A DNA stretch of 64,000 nt from assembly GCA_963730325.1 (NCBI GenBank), contig CAVSRC010000019.1, positions 248,001-312,000 of the forward strand, in the 5' to 3' direction. The notes beneath the pieces are model-generated. The model saw only the letters and a program-made list of their open reading frames with translations. It searched no databases and was not told where the DNA came from. Each line of letters starts with the position of its first letter. Positions within the stretch are counted from its first letter, which is position 1. The translations under genes were made by a program, and so were the position numbers. Below, piece after piece: positions 24,727-33,587 of this stretch. The stretch comes from CAVSRC01 sp963730325 (GTDB taxonomy: Bacteria > Pseudomonadota > Alphaproteobacteria > Rhizobiales > Kaistiaceae).

Positions 24727-25995
24727 CTAGCTGACAGCGTCACCGCCAATATTGGCGATTGTGTGAATCAGCGATTCCACCGCCAGACCGACATCGGCGA
24801 CGGTGACGAATTCCAGCGGGTTGTGGCTGATGCCCGCCCGGCAGCGCACGAAGATCATGCCGATGTCAGTGAGGTGGATCATCGCCTGACCGTCGTGGCC
24901 GGCGCCCGACATCAGCTCGCGCGGCTTGCCGCCGGTGACGCTCTCGATCGCCCCGGCGATAGCGCGTCTCAGGCGCGGCGCGCAGACGGCGACCGGCGTC
25001 TCATGGACCGTCTCGATGCCGACGACGACGCCGCGGCGGATGCCGATCTGGCGGACGGCGGCGCGAATCTCGTTGGCCGCCGCCAGTCGTGCCGCGTCGT
25101 CGGCGGCGCGCAGATCGAGACTGAAGACGACATTGCCGGGAATGACGTTGCCGGCCCCGGGCGCCGCCCGGATCTCGCCGACGGTGGCGACCAGCGACGC
25201 CTTGGCGCCCTTCTTCGCCGTCTGTTCGATGAGCAGGATCATCTCGGCGGCGGCGGCGAGCGCGTCGTGGCGCACCGCCATCGGCACCGTGCCGGCATGT
25301 CCGGCCTCGCCGCGCACGGTGAAGCGGTAGCGGCCCTGGCCGGCGATGGCGCTGACAACGCCGAGCGGCTCGCCCGCCTGCTCCAGAACCGGCCCCTGCT
25401 CGATATGCACCTCGAGATAACCGAGCACGTCGGCGCGATGGTAGGCTTCCGCTGCGATGTGCTCGGCGTCGGCGCCGAATTCGGCCAGCGCATTGCGCAT
25501 GGTCATGCCCTCGGCGTCGACCATGTCGAGAACGCTGGTGTCGACAGTGCCGCTGATGACCGAGGACGAACTCAGCGTCTTGGGATAGCGCACCCCCTCC
25601 TCGTCGCCGAAGGCGAGGATTTCCAGCGCAAATGGCAGGTCGATGCCGCGGGCGCGGAGCTCCTCCGCCGCGACGATGCCGGCGACGACGCCGAGATTAC
25701 CGTCGAAACGGCCGCCATCGACCACCGTATCCAGATGCGAGCCGACAAGCAGCCGCTTGGCCGCGCGCGGGCCACCGGCAGCGGCCGGCAGCAGGCCGTG
25801 CATGGTGCCGACCGCGTCCATGCGCACCGTCAGCCCCGCGCGGCGCATCCATTCGCCGACCAGCTCCGCGGCGCGCTTGTGCTCGCGCGAAAGGAACAGG
25901 CGGGTGAGCTTGTCCGGTTCGGCGCTGATCGTCGCCAGCGCGTCGATCATGGTCTGCGCCCGCTCGCCAAGCGCCGCCGTGTCGGAGGCGCTCAC
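24727..25995 (-). CDS. allC: Allantoate amidohydrolase / M20-family hydantoinase-carbamoylase
   Basis: A 422-residue Zn-dependent amidohydrolase of the M20 family. Metal-site motifs are GSHLDTVVDGGRFDGNLGV, FGDEEGVRYP, HIEQGPVLE and SGAGHDGQAM. The group includes allantoate amidohydrolase, ureidoglycine hydrolase and N-carbamoyl-L-amino-acid hydrolases. Its position directly after uraD and puuD makes allantoate (to ureidoglycine/ureidoglycolate plus NH3 and CO2) the likely substrate. The start is GTG at 25995, overlapping the uraD stop in GTGA. It is the last gene of the purine block; no allantoinase gene is in the window. Confidence 0.87.
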   Translation of the reverse strand: MSASDTAALGERAQTMIDALATISAEPDKLTRLFLSREHKRAAELVGEWMRRAGLTVRMDAVGTMHGLLPAAAGGPRAAKRLLVGSHLDTVVDGGRFDGNLGVVAGIVAAEELRARGIDLPFALEILAFGDEEGVRYPKTLSSSSVISGTVDTSVLDMVDAEGMTMRNALAEFGADAEHIAAEAYHRADVLGYLEVHIEQGPVLEQAGEPLGVVSAIAGQGRYRFTVRGEAGHAGTVPMAVRHDALAAAAEMILLIEQTAKKGAKASLVATVGEIRAAPGAGNVIPGNVVFSLDLRAADDAARLAAANEIRAAVRQIGIRRGVVVGIETVHETPVAVCAPRLRRAIAGAIESVTGGKPRELMSGAGHDGQAMIHLTDIGMIFVRCRAGISHNPLEFVTVADVGLAVESLIHTIANIGGDAVS

Positions 25996-26513
25996 GGCTG
26001 GACCCGGTCGGCGATGCGAAAACCGATGATGCGGATCACCTCGTTGACCGCCATGGCCCGTTCGGCATCCGGCTCGCGCTCGATGCGCTCGGCAAAGGCG
26101 GTGAGGATCGTCTGCTTGTCGGCGCCGCGCACGGCGAGGATGAAGGGAAAGCCGAAGCGCGCGGTGTAGGATTGGTTGAGTTCGGTGAAGCGGGTGAATT
26201 CCTCCGGCGTCAGGGTATCGAGACCGGCACCGGCCTGCTCGCGGCGCGAATCCGCGGCCATTTCTCCGGCAATCGCCGCCCGCCCGGCAAGGTCGGGATG
26301 GGCCCGGAGAAGCTGGAGCTTCTCCGCCGGTCCCGCCTCGCGCACCTCGTCGCCGAAGGCTTCGATCATGTCGTGTTTGCTGGCGAAGGGACGTTGCTCG
26401 GCGGCGCGCTCGGCCACCCACGGCGAATGCTCGGCCGCGTCGCCGAAGGCGGCGACGAAATCGGCCAGATCCATGGCGTTGACCGCCTCAAGCGTGATCG
26501 GGAAATCGACCAT
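25992..26513 (-). CDS. uraD: OHCU decarboxylase (urate degradation)
   Basis: A 173-residue 2-oxo-4-hydroxy-4-carboxy-5-ureidoimidazoline decarboxylase, giving (S)-allantoin, the last step after urate oxidation and HIU hydrolysis. Family markers are FVAAFGDAAEHSPWVAE, LRAHPDLAGRAA (catalytic His-Pro) and LNQSYTARFGFPFILAVRG (catalytic Glu/Arg region). The SPWVAERA segment and the C-terminal EVIRIIGFRIADR are typical. It lies 30 bp after puuD and overlaps allC by 4 nt. Confidence 0.95.
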   Translation of the reverse strand: MVDFPITLEAVNAMDLADFVAAFGDAAEHSPWVAERAAEQRPFASKHDMIEAFGDEVREAGPAEKLQLLRAHPDLAGRAAIAGEMAADSRREQAGAGLDTLTPEEFTRFTELNQSYTARFGFPFILAVRGADKQTILTAFAERIEREPDAERAMAVNEVIRIIGFRIADRVQP

Positions 26514-26543
26514 GGTCCCGCCCCCGGTTTCAGAGGGCTTGTT

Positions 26544-27726
26544 CTAGCGGCTCAGGAGGAAGGCGCCAAGTTTCTGGCGTTCTTCCTCGGTGATGTGGGT
26601 CTCGTTGCCGAGCGGCATGGTATCGCTGTTCACGGCCTGCGCCAGAATCTGCTCCTTGTGCAGAACGATGTCGGGGATCGAGGTGAGGATTACCCCCTTG
26701 GGCGGCTCGTCAAAGCCTTCGTGGCTGGGATGGGCAGAGTGGCACATGATGCAGTGCTTGCCGACGATGGCCAGCGCCTCGCCTTCGGTGACGCGTCATC
26801 CCCGCCGGGCCGGTATTGGCCTCGGGCACCGTCAGCCAGACGGAGACGCCCAGGGCAATGGCGGCGATGGGCAGCGCCCAGCCGTATTTCTCGAAGGGAT
26901 CGTGGGCGTCGTGGCGGTTGAGGAAGTGGCGCACCGAGGCGCCGGTCACCACGATCAGCGCCACCACCAGCCAGGTGTCCGGATGGCCGCCGAGCATCGG
27001 ATAGTGGCTGGAGACCATCATCACCAGAACCGGCAGGGTCAGATAGTTGTTGTGCACCGAACGCTGCTTGCCGATGGCGCCGAGTGCCGGGTCGGGCTCC
27101 TCATGGGCCATCAGCGAGGCGACGATCTTCTTCTGGTTGGGGATGATGATGCCGAAGACGTTCACCGCCATGATGGTGCCGATGAAGGCGCCGACATGGA
27201 CGAGCGCACCGCGCCCGGAGAAGACGTGGCTATAGAACCAGGCGGCGAAGACGATGAGCGCGAAGACGATGATGGCGAGCAGCGGCGTGTTGCGGCCGAT
27301 GGGCGACTTGCAGATGCGGTCGTAGATCAGCCAGCCGCCGGCGAGGCTGAGGATCGAGATCCAGATTGCCTGGGCGGGGAGCAGCGGCAGGACGTCGGGA
27401 CTGATGAGGAAGACGTCGGCGCGCCAGTAATATTGCAGGATGAGCAGGCCAAAGCCGGTGACCCAGGTGAGATAGGCCTCCCACTGGTACCAGATGAGGT
27501 CGGGGGGCAGCTCCTTCGGCGCCACCAGGAATTTCTCGACGTGATAGAAGCCGCCGCCATGCACCTCCCAGGCGGTGCCGTAGACGCCCTCCTTCATCTT
27601 CTCGCGCTTGCGCAGGCTGAGATCGAGGGCGATGAAATAGAATGACGTGCCGATCCAGCCGATGCCCACGATCAGGTGGGCCCAGCGCACGAGAAGGTTC
27701 AGCCAGTCGACGACGAAAGGGGACAT
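26544..27726 (-). CDS. puuD: Membrane urate oxidase PuuD with cytochrome c domain (frameshifted)
   Basis: PuuD oxidises urate to 5-hydroxyisourate in the membrane and passes electrons to its own C-terminal cytochrome c. The N-terminal part has about eight hydrophobic segments and the family motifs RWAHLIVGIGWIGTSFYF, WEVHGGGFYHVEKFLVAP and the histidine-rich NNYLTLPVLVMMVSSHYP. After TVPEANTGPAG the frame shifts at about 26791-26796 (an ACGCGT site). The heme domain continues in another frame: VTEGEALAIVGKHCIMCHSA with heme motif CIMCH, the Met ligand in SDTMPLGNETHIT, and the end KLGAFLLSR. The length is net +1; repaired, about 393 residues. It is probably functional if the shift is an assembly error. 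Confidence 0.88.
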
Positions 27727-27762
27727 TGGCTCCTGTTCGGTGGCGCTTCGCTTAGACGGCGA

Positions 27763-27791
27763 ACGGGCGCGCCCTTGTGAGGCGCGCCCGT
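27763..27791 (-). terminator. Hairpin between the BMP gene and puuD
   Basis: ACGGGCGCGCC (27763-27773) and GGCGCGCCCGT (27781-27791) form a perfect 11-bp stem with a 7-nt loop. No U-run follows on the minus strand, so it may attenuate or stabilise the transcript rather than fully terminate. It lies 29 bp after the BMP stop and 37 bp before the puuD start, dividing the purine block into two parts. Confidence 0.6.
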
Positions 27792-27819
27792 CACGTTAGC
27801 CGGGTAACGGCAGCATTCG

Positions 27820-28895
27820 CTACTGCTGCGGAAGCTGGGCGTCGATGCCCTTGACGTAGTAGTTCATGCTGTTGATGTCGGCGTCGGGCATGACCTCGCC
27901 CTCCTTCACCACTACCGTGCCGTCCTGCTTGTCAACGGGGCCGGAGAAGACGACCAGCTTGCCGGCCTTGATGTCCTGCGATCGACTTCTCGGCCATGGC
28001 CTTGACGTCGTCGGGCATGTTCATCAGCGGTCCGAGGACGACGTCGCCGTCGGCCATGCCGGCCCAGGTCTCGTGGGTCTTCCAGCTGCCGTCGAGCGCC
28101 GCCTTGACCTCCTTGATGTAGTACGGACCCCACTCGTCGATCAGCGAGGCGAGCTGGGCCTTGGGGCCGAACTTCAGCATGTCGGCGGACTGGCCGAATG
28201 CGTAGATGCCGCGCTGCTCGGCGACCTGGATGGCGGCCGGCGAGTCGGTGTGCTGGGCGAGGATGTCGACGCCCTGGTCGGCGAGCGTCTTGGCGGCGTC
28301 GGCTTCCTTGCCCGGATCGAACCAGGTGTTGACCCAGACGATCTTGAGCTTGAAGTCGGGATTGACCGACTGGGCGCCGAGCATGAAGGCGTCGATGCCC
28401 ATGATGACTTCCGGAAGCGGGAAGGAGGCGATGTAGCCGGCAACGCCAGACCTTGGACATCTTGGCGGCGATCTGGCCCTGGACGTAGCGGCCCTGGTAC
28501 CAGCGCAGGTTATAGGTGGCCATGTTCGCGGCGGTCTTGTAGCCGGACATGTGCTCGAACTTCACCTTCGGGAACTGGCCGGCGACCTTCAGGGTCGGGT
28601 CCATGAAGCCGAAGGAGGTGGTGAAGATCAGGCCGCAGCCGGAACGTGCCAGGCGCTCGATGACGCGCTCGGCGTCGGGGCCCTCGGCCACGCTTTCGAC
28701 ATAGGTGCCGGCGTCGACCTTGTCGCCGAATTCCTTCTGCACCGCCTGCCGGCCCAGATCGTGCTGCTCGCTGAAGCCGCCGTCATTGTGCGGGCCGGGA
28801 TAGATCCAGCACGCCTTCAAATCGGCCGCCTGGGCGCCGCCCAGGGCCGCGGCCAGCAGGGTTGCCGCACCGGCGGCCACCAAGAACCTTCGCAT
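27820..28895 (-). CDS. BMP-family ABC transporter substrate-binding protein (two frameshifts)
   Basis: The periplasmic binding protein of a nucleoside/purine-type ABC importer (PnrA/Med family). It has a signal peptide (RRFLVAAGAATLLAAALGGA, cleaved near AQA) and CWIYPGPHNDGGFSEQHDLG. A first shift falls at 28451-28452 (CC), after AAKMSK; the new frame reads SGVAGYIASFPLPEVIMGID and LKIVWVNTWFDPGKEADAAK. A second shift falls at 27975-27976 (CC), after AEKSIA, with DIKAGKLVVFSGPVDKQDG then running to GIDAQLPQQ and the stop. Removing one base at each site gives about 357 uninterrupted residues. Permease and ATPase genes lie upstream in the same direction. Confidence 0.87.
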
Positions 28896-28980
28896 CCTCT
28901 TACTCCTCTCGTTGACGCCCAAGTCAGCGGCCGTCATTAGCCGTGACATACAGAATTCATGCCATTTTCAGGCGGTCTGC

Positions 28981-29901
28981 TCAATTGTCGGGCACGAAGG
29001 TGCGCGCCAGCGAAGCCGGCGTATTGATCTTGAGCAGGGCCTGGTTACGCGAAATGATCACCAACACGATCACGGTGATGAGATACGGCAGGGACGACAG
29101 GAACTGGGAGGGGATGCCCAGCCCGAACGCCTGCGCATTGAGCTGAAGAATGTTGACCGCGCCGAAAAGCAGCGCGCCGATAGCGATGCGCCACGGCAGC
29201 CAGGTGCCGAAGACGACCAGCGCAATGGCGATCCAGCCGCGCCCGGAGGTCATCGCCTGCGTCCATTGCGGCGTGTAGACCAGCGACAGGTAGGCGCCGC
29301 CGACGCCGGCGCAGGCACCGCCGAACATCACCGCCAGAAAGCGCACGCGCAGGACCGGATAGCCGAGCGCGTGGGCGGAGGCGTGGTTGTCGCCGACGGC
29401 GCGCACGATCAGCCCGGCATTGGTGCGGAAGAGGAACAGCCAGACCGCGACGGTGAGCGCGACGACGAGATAGACCAGCGGGTCCTCGCCGAAGAGCGCC
29501 GGGCCGATCACCGGTATGTCGGAGAGCAGCGGAATGTGAATGCGCCCGACGCCGAGGCCGGGCATGCCGGTATAGGCATTGCCGATCAGCCCGGAGAGGC
29601 CGAGCCCGAACAGGGTGAGCGCGATGCCGGAAGCGTTCTGGTTGGCGGCGAAGACCAGCGTCACCAGCCCGAAGAGGCCACCCATCAGCGCGCCGGCGAC
29701 GAGGCCGCTGAGCACGCCGACAATCGGCATGCCGGTGATGTGGCCGCCGGCGAAGCCCATGACGGCGCCGACCGCCATCATGCCCTCGACGCCGAGATTG
29801 AGCACGCCGGCCCGTTCGGTGATCAACTCGCCCAGTGCCGCGAACAGCAGCGGCGTGGCGGCGGTGACGATGGTCAGCAGGATTCCTTCGACCATCGTCA
29901 T
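28981..29901 (-). CDS. ABC transporter permease (nucleoside/purine type), second subunit
   Basis: A 306-residue inner-membrane permease of the branched-chain-permease superfamily, NupQ/YufQ-like. The characteristic segment LGELITERAGVLNLGVEGMM is at residues about 23-42, and GLIVRAVGDNHASAHALGYP matches the conserved cytoplasmic loop. It pairs with the 365-residue permease, whose stop overlaps this ATG (ATGA). An 85-bp gap separates it from the BMP binding-protein gene downstream. Confidence 0.9.
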   Translation of the reverse strand: MTMVEGILLTIVTAATPLLFAALGELITERAGVLNLGVEGMMAVGAVMGFAGGHITGMPIVGVLSGLVAGALMGGLFGLVTLVFAANQNASGIALTLFGLGLSGLIGNAYTGMPGLGVGRIHIPLLSDIPVIGPALFGEDPLVYLVVALTVAVWLFLFRTNAGLIVRAVGDNHASAHALGYPVLRVRFLAVMFGGACAGVGGAYLSLVYTPQWTQAMTSGRGWIAIALVVFGTWLPWRIAIGALLFGAVNILQLNAQAFGLGIPSQFLSSLPYLITVIVLVIISRNQALLKINTPASLARTFVPDN

Positions 29902-30995
29902 GGCGTCGCCTCCCGAACCTTGATGGCTTCGACGGGTCGCCTGCGGACGAGGCGCAGGCGGTAGTAGATGAGCGTGTCGCAGGCGAGCACGTAGAAGAGC
30001 AGCATGCCCTGGAACACCGCCGTGGTCTGGTCGGAAATGCCGAGCGCGATCTGCGCCCCCTCCCCGCCCATGTAGGAAAGCGCCAGCAGCAGGCCGGCAA
30101 AGAGAATGCCGATGGGGTGCAGGCGGCCGAGGAAGGCGACGATGATGGCGGTGAAGCCGTAGCCCGGCGAGACGGTGGTGCGGAACTGGCCGATGGGCCC
30201 GGCGACCTCGCAGATGCCGGCGAGGCCGGCGAGACCGCCCGAGATCAGCATGGTCAGCATGACCATGCGCTTGCGGTCGAAGCCGCCGAAGGCGCCGGCG
30301 CGCGGCGACTGGCCGAGGACGCGGATCTGGAAGCCGGTCATCGTGCGCTCGGTCAGGAACCAGGCGACCGCCACCGCGATCAGCACGAAGACCACGTTGA
30401 GGCGGATGGCGTCGCCGAGGACCACGGGCAGCATCTGGCCGTCGATGAAGGGGTGGCTGTTGGGGAAGTTGTGCCCCGCCGGGTCGCGCCACGGGGTGCG
30501 CGCCAGATAGTCCACCATCAGGTTGGCGACGTAGACCAGCATCAGCGTGGTCAGCGTCTCGTTGGCGTTGAAGCGGTTCTTGAGCCAGGCGGGGATGGCG
30601 GCGTAGAGCATGCCGCCGAGGATGCCCATGAGCAGCATCAGGGTGATCGTCAGCGGCCCGCCCCAGTCGGGGAAATAGACCGGGACGATGGAGCCGAAGA
30701 TGGCGCCGACGGCGAGCTGCCCTTCGGCGCCGATGTTCCACACGTTCGACTGGTAGCAGAACGACAATCCGACGGCGATGAGGATGATCGGCGCCGCCTT
30801 GACGATGAGATCCTCGATCGACCAGACGGCGGTCAGCGGGTCGACGAAATAGAGGTAGAGCGCCTTCAGCGGATCGATCTTCATGATGGCGAAGATGATG
30901 AAGAACGTGATGACCGACAGGGCGATGGCGATGAGCGGCGACAGAACCGACATCATGCGGCTCTGCTGCGCCCGCCGTTCGAGCCTAAGCTGCAT
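29898..30995 (-). CDS. ABC transporter permease (nucleoside/purine type), first subunit
   Basis: A 365-residue permease, NupP/YufP-like. It opens with a long N-terminal helix (PLIAIALSVITFFIIFAIM), then ALYLYFVDPLTAVWSIEDLI, the conserved VGLSFCYQSNVWNIGAEGQL, NRFNANETLTTLMLVYVANL, and the loop FQIRVLGQSPRAGAFGG. About ten membrane helices are expected. The start lies inside the 3' end of the ATPase gene (11-nt overlap), and the stop overlaps the next permease. Confidence 0.9.
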   Translation of the reverse strand: MQLRLERRAQQSRMMSVLSPLIAIALSVITFFIIFAIMKIDPLKALYLYFVDPLTAVWSIEDLIVKAAPIILIAVGLSFCYQSNVWNIGAEGQLAVGAIFGSIVPVYFPDWGGPLTITLMLLMGILGGMLYAAIPAWLKNRFNANETLTTLMLVYVANLMVDYLARTPWRDPAGHNFPNSHPFIDGQMLPVVLGDAIRLNVVFVLIAVAVAWFLTERTMTGFQIRVLGQSPRAGAFGGFDRKRMVMLTMLISGGLAGLAGICEVAGPIGQFRTTVSPGYGFTAIIVAFLGRLHPIGILFAGLLLALSYMGGEGAQIALGISDQTTAVFQGMLLFYVLACDTLIYYRLRLVRRRPVEAIKVREATP

Positions 30996-32568
30996 GGGTC
31001 GTCTCCGCCTTCTCGCCTTCGCCGATGCCGCCCATGAGCAGGCCGATCGATTCGCGCGTCGCCGTTGCCGCCGGTTCGGCCGGCGACAGGTGGCCTCGTG
31101 AGATCACCGCGATGCGGTCGGCGACCTCGAAGATCTCGTCGAGGTCCTGGCTGATGATCAGAACCGCCGAGCCGGCCCGTGCCAGGTCGATCAGCGCCTG
31201 ACGGATGAGGGCCGCGGCGCCGGCATCGACACCCCAGGTCGGCTGCGACACCACCAGAACGCCGGGGCGGCGGTTGATTTCGCGACCGACCACGAATTTC
31301 TGAAGGTTGCCGCCGGAGAGCGAGCGGGCCTCGGGGTCGACCGTGCCCTTGCGCACGTCGTAGTCGGTGGTGACGTGGTCGAGGATCTTCAGGGCCTTCA
31401 GCGGCCGCACGACGCCGGTCACCACCAGCTCGTCGCCGGTGCGGTGGCGGGTGAGGATGACATTTTGGGTCAGCTTGAGGCCGGGTACGGCGGAATGGCC
31501 GAGGCGCTCTTCGGGCACGAAGGCGGCGCCGAGATTGCGCCGTGCCGTGATGCCACGCGCGCCGCAGGCAATGCCGTCGATGATGATGGCGTCGTTGTCC
31601 TCCAGCTTGGTCTCGCCGGAGAGCGCGCCGAACAGTTCGCTCTGTCCGTTGCCGGCGATGCCGGCGATGGCGATCACCTCGCCGCCACGGATCTCCAGGC
31701 TGACATCCTTGAGGGAGACGCCGAAGGGGTCTTCCGAAGGCAGGTCGAGGGCGTTGACCACCAGGCGGGGATTGCCGATCTCGCCGGGCGCGCGGGCGAT
31801 CTCGAGCAGATCGCTGCCGACCATCAGGCGGGCGAGCGTGCCGGCGGTCTCCTTGGCCGGGTCGGTCTCGGCGACCACCTTGCCGCGGCGCATGATGGTG
31901 GCGTGGTGGCAGATGCGCTGCACCTCCTCCAGCCGGTGCGAAATATAGAGCACGGCGCAGCCCTCGCCGGCCAGCCGCTGAAGGGTGACGAACAGGTGGT
32001 CGGCCTCCTGCGGGGTGAGCACCGATGTGGGCTCGTCCATGATGAGGAGCTGCGGCTGCTGCAGGAGGCAGCGGACGATCTCGATGCGCTGGCGCTCGCC
32101 CACGGACAGGTCGGCGACGATGGCGTTCGGCTTCAGCGGCAGGCCGTAGTCGGCCGAGACGCTCTCGACGGTCTCGGCGAGGCGGCGGCGCATCTCCTTG
32201 GGCAGGGCAAGCGCGATGTTCTCGGTGACGGTCAGGGCCTCGAACAGGGAGAAGTGCTGGAACACCATGCCGATGCCCAGGGCGCGCGCCGCCGCGGGGC
32301 TGGCGACGGTGACCGGCTTGCCCTTCCAGCGGATTTCGCCTGCCGTCGGTTGCAGCGCGCCGTAGATGATCTTGACCAGCGTCGACTTGCCGGCGCCGTT
32401 TTCGCCGAGAAGCGCGTGGATTTCGCCCGGCCTGATGGCGAAATCGACGCTGTCATTGGCTCTCAGCGTGCCGAAATCCTTGGTGATGCCGATTGTCTCG
32501 AGAGTCGGCGTGCCCACCGGCCTGCGCGACCCCGTATTGGTTTCCAACGCCCCTGCCCCCGTCTCCAT
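30985..32568 (-). CDS. ABC transporter ATP-binding protein with two nucleotide-binding domains
   Basis: A 527-residue sugar/nucleoside-type ATPase (NupO/YufO-like) with two fused domains. Domain 1 is canonical: Walker A LLGENGAGKST, signature LSVGERQR, Walker B LLIMDEPTSVL. Domain 2 has the degenerate GIAGNGQSELFGAL in place of Walker A, signature LSGGNLQK, and VLVVSQPTWGVDAGA, as normal in this family. It energises the two permeases downstream. The ATG at 32568 overlaps the xdhC stop (TGATG), physically tying purine uptake to xanthine dehydrogenase maturation. Confidence 0.93.
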   Translation of the reverse strand: METGAGALETNTGSRRPVGTPTLETIGITKDFGTLRANDSVDFAIRPGEIHALLGENGAGKSTLVKIIYGALQPTAGEIRWKGKPVTVASPAAARALGIGMVFQHFSLFEALTVTENIALALPKEMRRRLAETVESVSADYGLPLKPNAIVADLSVGERQRIEIVRCLLQQPQLLIMDEPTSVLTPQEADHLFVTLQRLAGEGCAVLYISHRLEEVQRICHHATIMRRGKVVAETDPAKETAGTLARLMVGSDLLEIARAPGEIGNPRLVVNALDLPSEDPFGVSLKDVSLEIRGGEVIAIAGIAGNGQSELFGALSGETKLEDNDAIIIDGIACGARGITARRNLGAAFVPEERLGHSAVPGLKLTQNVILTRHRTGDELVVTGVVRPLKALKILDHVTTDYDVRKGTVDPEARSLSGGNLQKFVVGREINRRPGVLVVSQPTWGVDAGAAALIRQALIDLARAGSAVLIISQDLDEIFEVADRIAVISRGHLSPAEPAATATRESIGLLMGGIGEGEKAETTHAA

Positions 32569-33587
32569 CAAGCGTGCCGCTGCCTCCTCGTTGTGCCCTG
32601 CCCCGTTTCGTCGTGCTTGTCGTGCATGGGCCGTGCCATCGCCCGCAAGGCTTCGTCGCGGATGAGCAATTCGGCGGCGGCCGCCGCCGCGATCACGGCC
32701 GGCGCCTTGGAACGGATGCCGCCGACGCCGATCGGGCAAGCGAGCCCGGCGATGCGCTCGGGGGCTATCGCCGCCTCGGCCAGGCGCTTCTCGAAGCGGG
32801 CGCGCTTGGTCCGCGATCCGATCAGGCCGACATGGACGAAGCGGTCGTCGGCAAGCGCGGCATGGGTGAGCGCGAGGTCGAGCTGGTGGCTGTGGCTCAT
32901 GACCATCACGAAGCTGCCGGCCGGCATGGCGGCAAGGGCCGCCGTCGGCTCGGCGACATGGCGGGGGGTGACGTTGGCCGGCATATGGGAGGGAAAGGCG
33001 CCGGGGCGCGGATCGACCCAGGTGACGGCGAAGGGCAGCGGCGCCAGCGCCAGAACCAGGGCGCGGCCGACATGGCCGGCGCCGAAGAGGATGAGCGGCC
33101 GGCGGTCGTCGCCGAAGGCTTCGGTCAGCACGTTTGCCTCAAGCGCGGCGCTGCCGGGCATCATGCCATCCTCGGCCACGATGCGGCGGTCGATGCCCTC
33201 GGGCGAGATCGTGCCACGGGTGACCAGCCTGCCCTCGGTTTCGCGTGCCGCCAGTTCAGCGACCTCGCTCCGCCGGTCGGCAGCGATCACCTCGACCACC
33301 AGATCGACATTGCCGCCGCAGCATTGGCCGAGTTCGGGGCCGAGCGCGTATTTGCGGACCTCTGCCTTGGGCGCAGATGGGTTGGAAAGCGCCGCTTGCG
33401 CCACCGCGATCGCCCGCCACTCCAGCGTGCCGCCGCCGATGGTGCCGGTGAAGCCGCCATCGGGATGGACGATCAGCCGGGCGCCGGCCTCGCGCGGCGC
33501 CGAGCCGCGGGTGGCCGCGACCGTCACCATGGCAACGCTGCCATGGGCGTCGAGCCCCTTGAGCACGCGCGGCCACACCGGCGTCAC
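32568..33587 (-). CDS. xdhC: Xanthine dehydrogenase accessory protein XdhC
   Basis: A 339-residue chaperone that binds molybdenum cofactor, promotes its sulfuration and hands it to xanthine dehydrogenase. The N-terminal XdhC domain shows MVTVAATRGSAPREAGARLI and FTGTIGGGTLEWRAI, with GPELGQCCGGNVDLVVE containing the Cys pair. The C-terminal Rossmann-like part reads LILFGAGHVGRALVLAL, MVMSHSHQLDLAL and HVGLIGSRTKRARFEKRL. The start is GTG, overlapping the xdhB stop (GTGA); the Lys/Arg-rich tail ends at the ABC ATPase start. Confidence 0.95.
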   Translation of the reverse strand: MTPVWPRVLKGLDAHGSVAMVTVAATRGSAPREAGARLIVHPDGGFTGTIGGGTLEWRAIAVAQAALSNPSAPKAEVRKYALGPELGQCCGGNVDLVVEVIAADRRSEVAELAARETEGRLVTRGTISPEGIDRRIVAEDGMMPGSAALEANVLTEAFGDDRRPLILFGAGHVGRALVLALAPLPFAVTWVDPRPGAFPSHMPANVTPRHVAEPTAALAAMPAGSFVMVMSHSHQLDLALTHAALADDRFVHVGLIGSRTKRARFEKRLAEAAIAPERIAGLACPIGVGGIRSKAPAVIAAAAAAELLIRDEALRAMARPMHDKHDETGQGTTRRQRHA

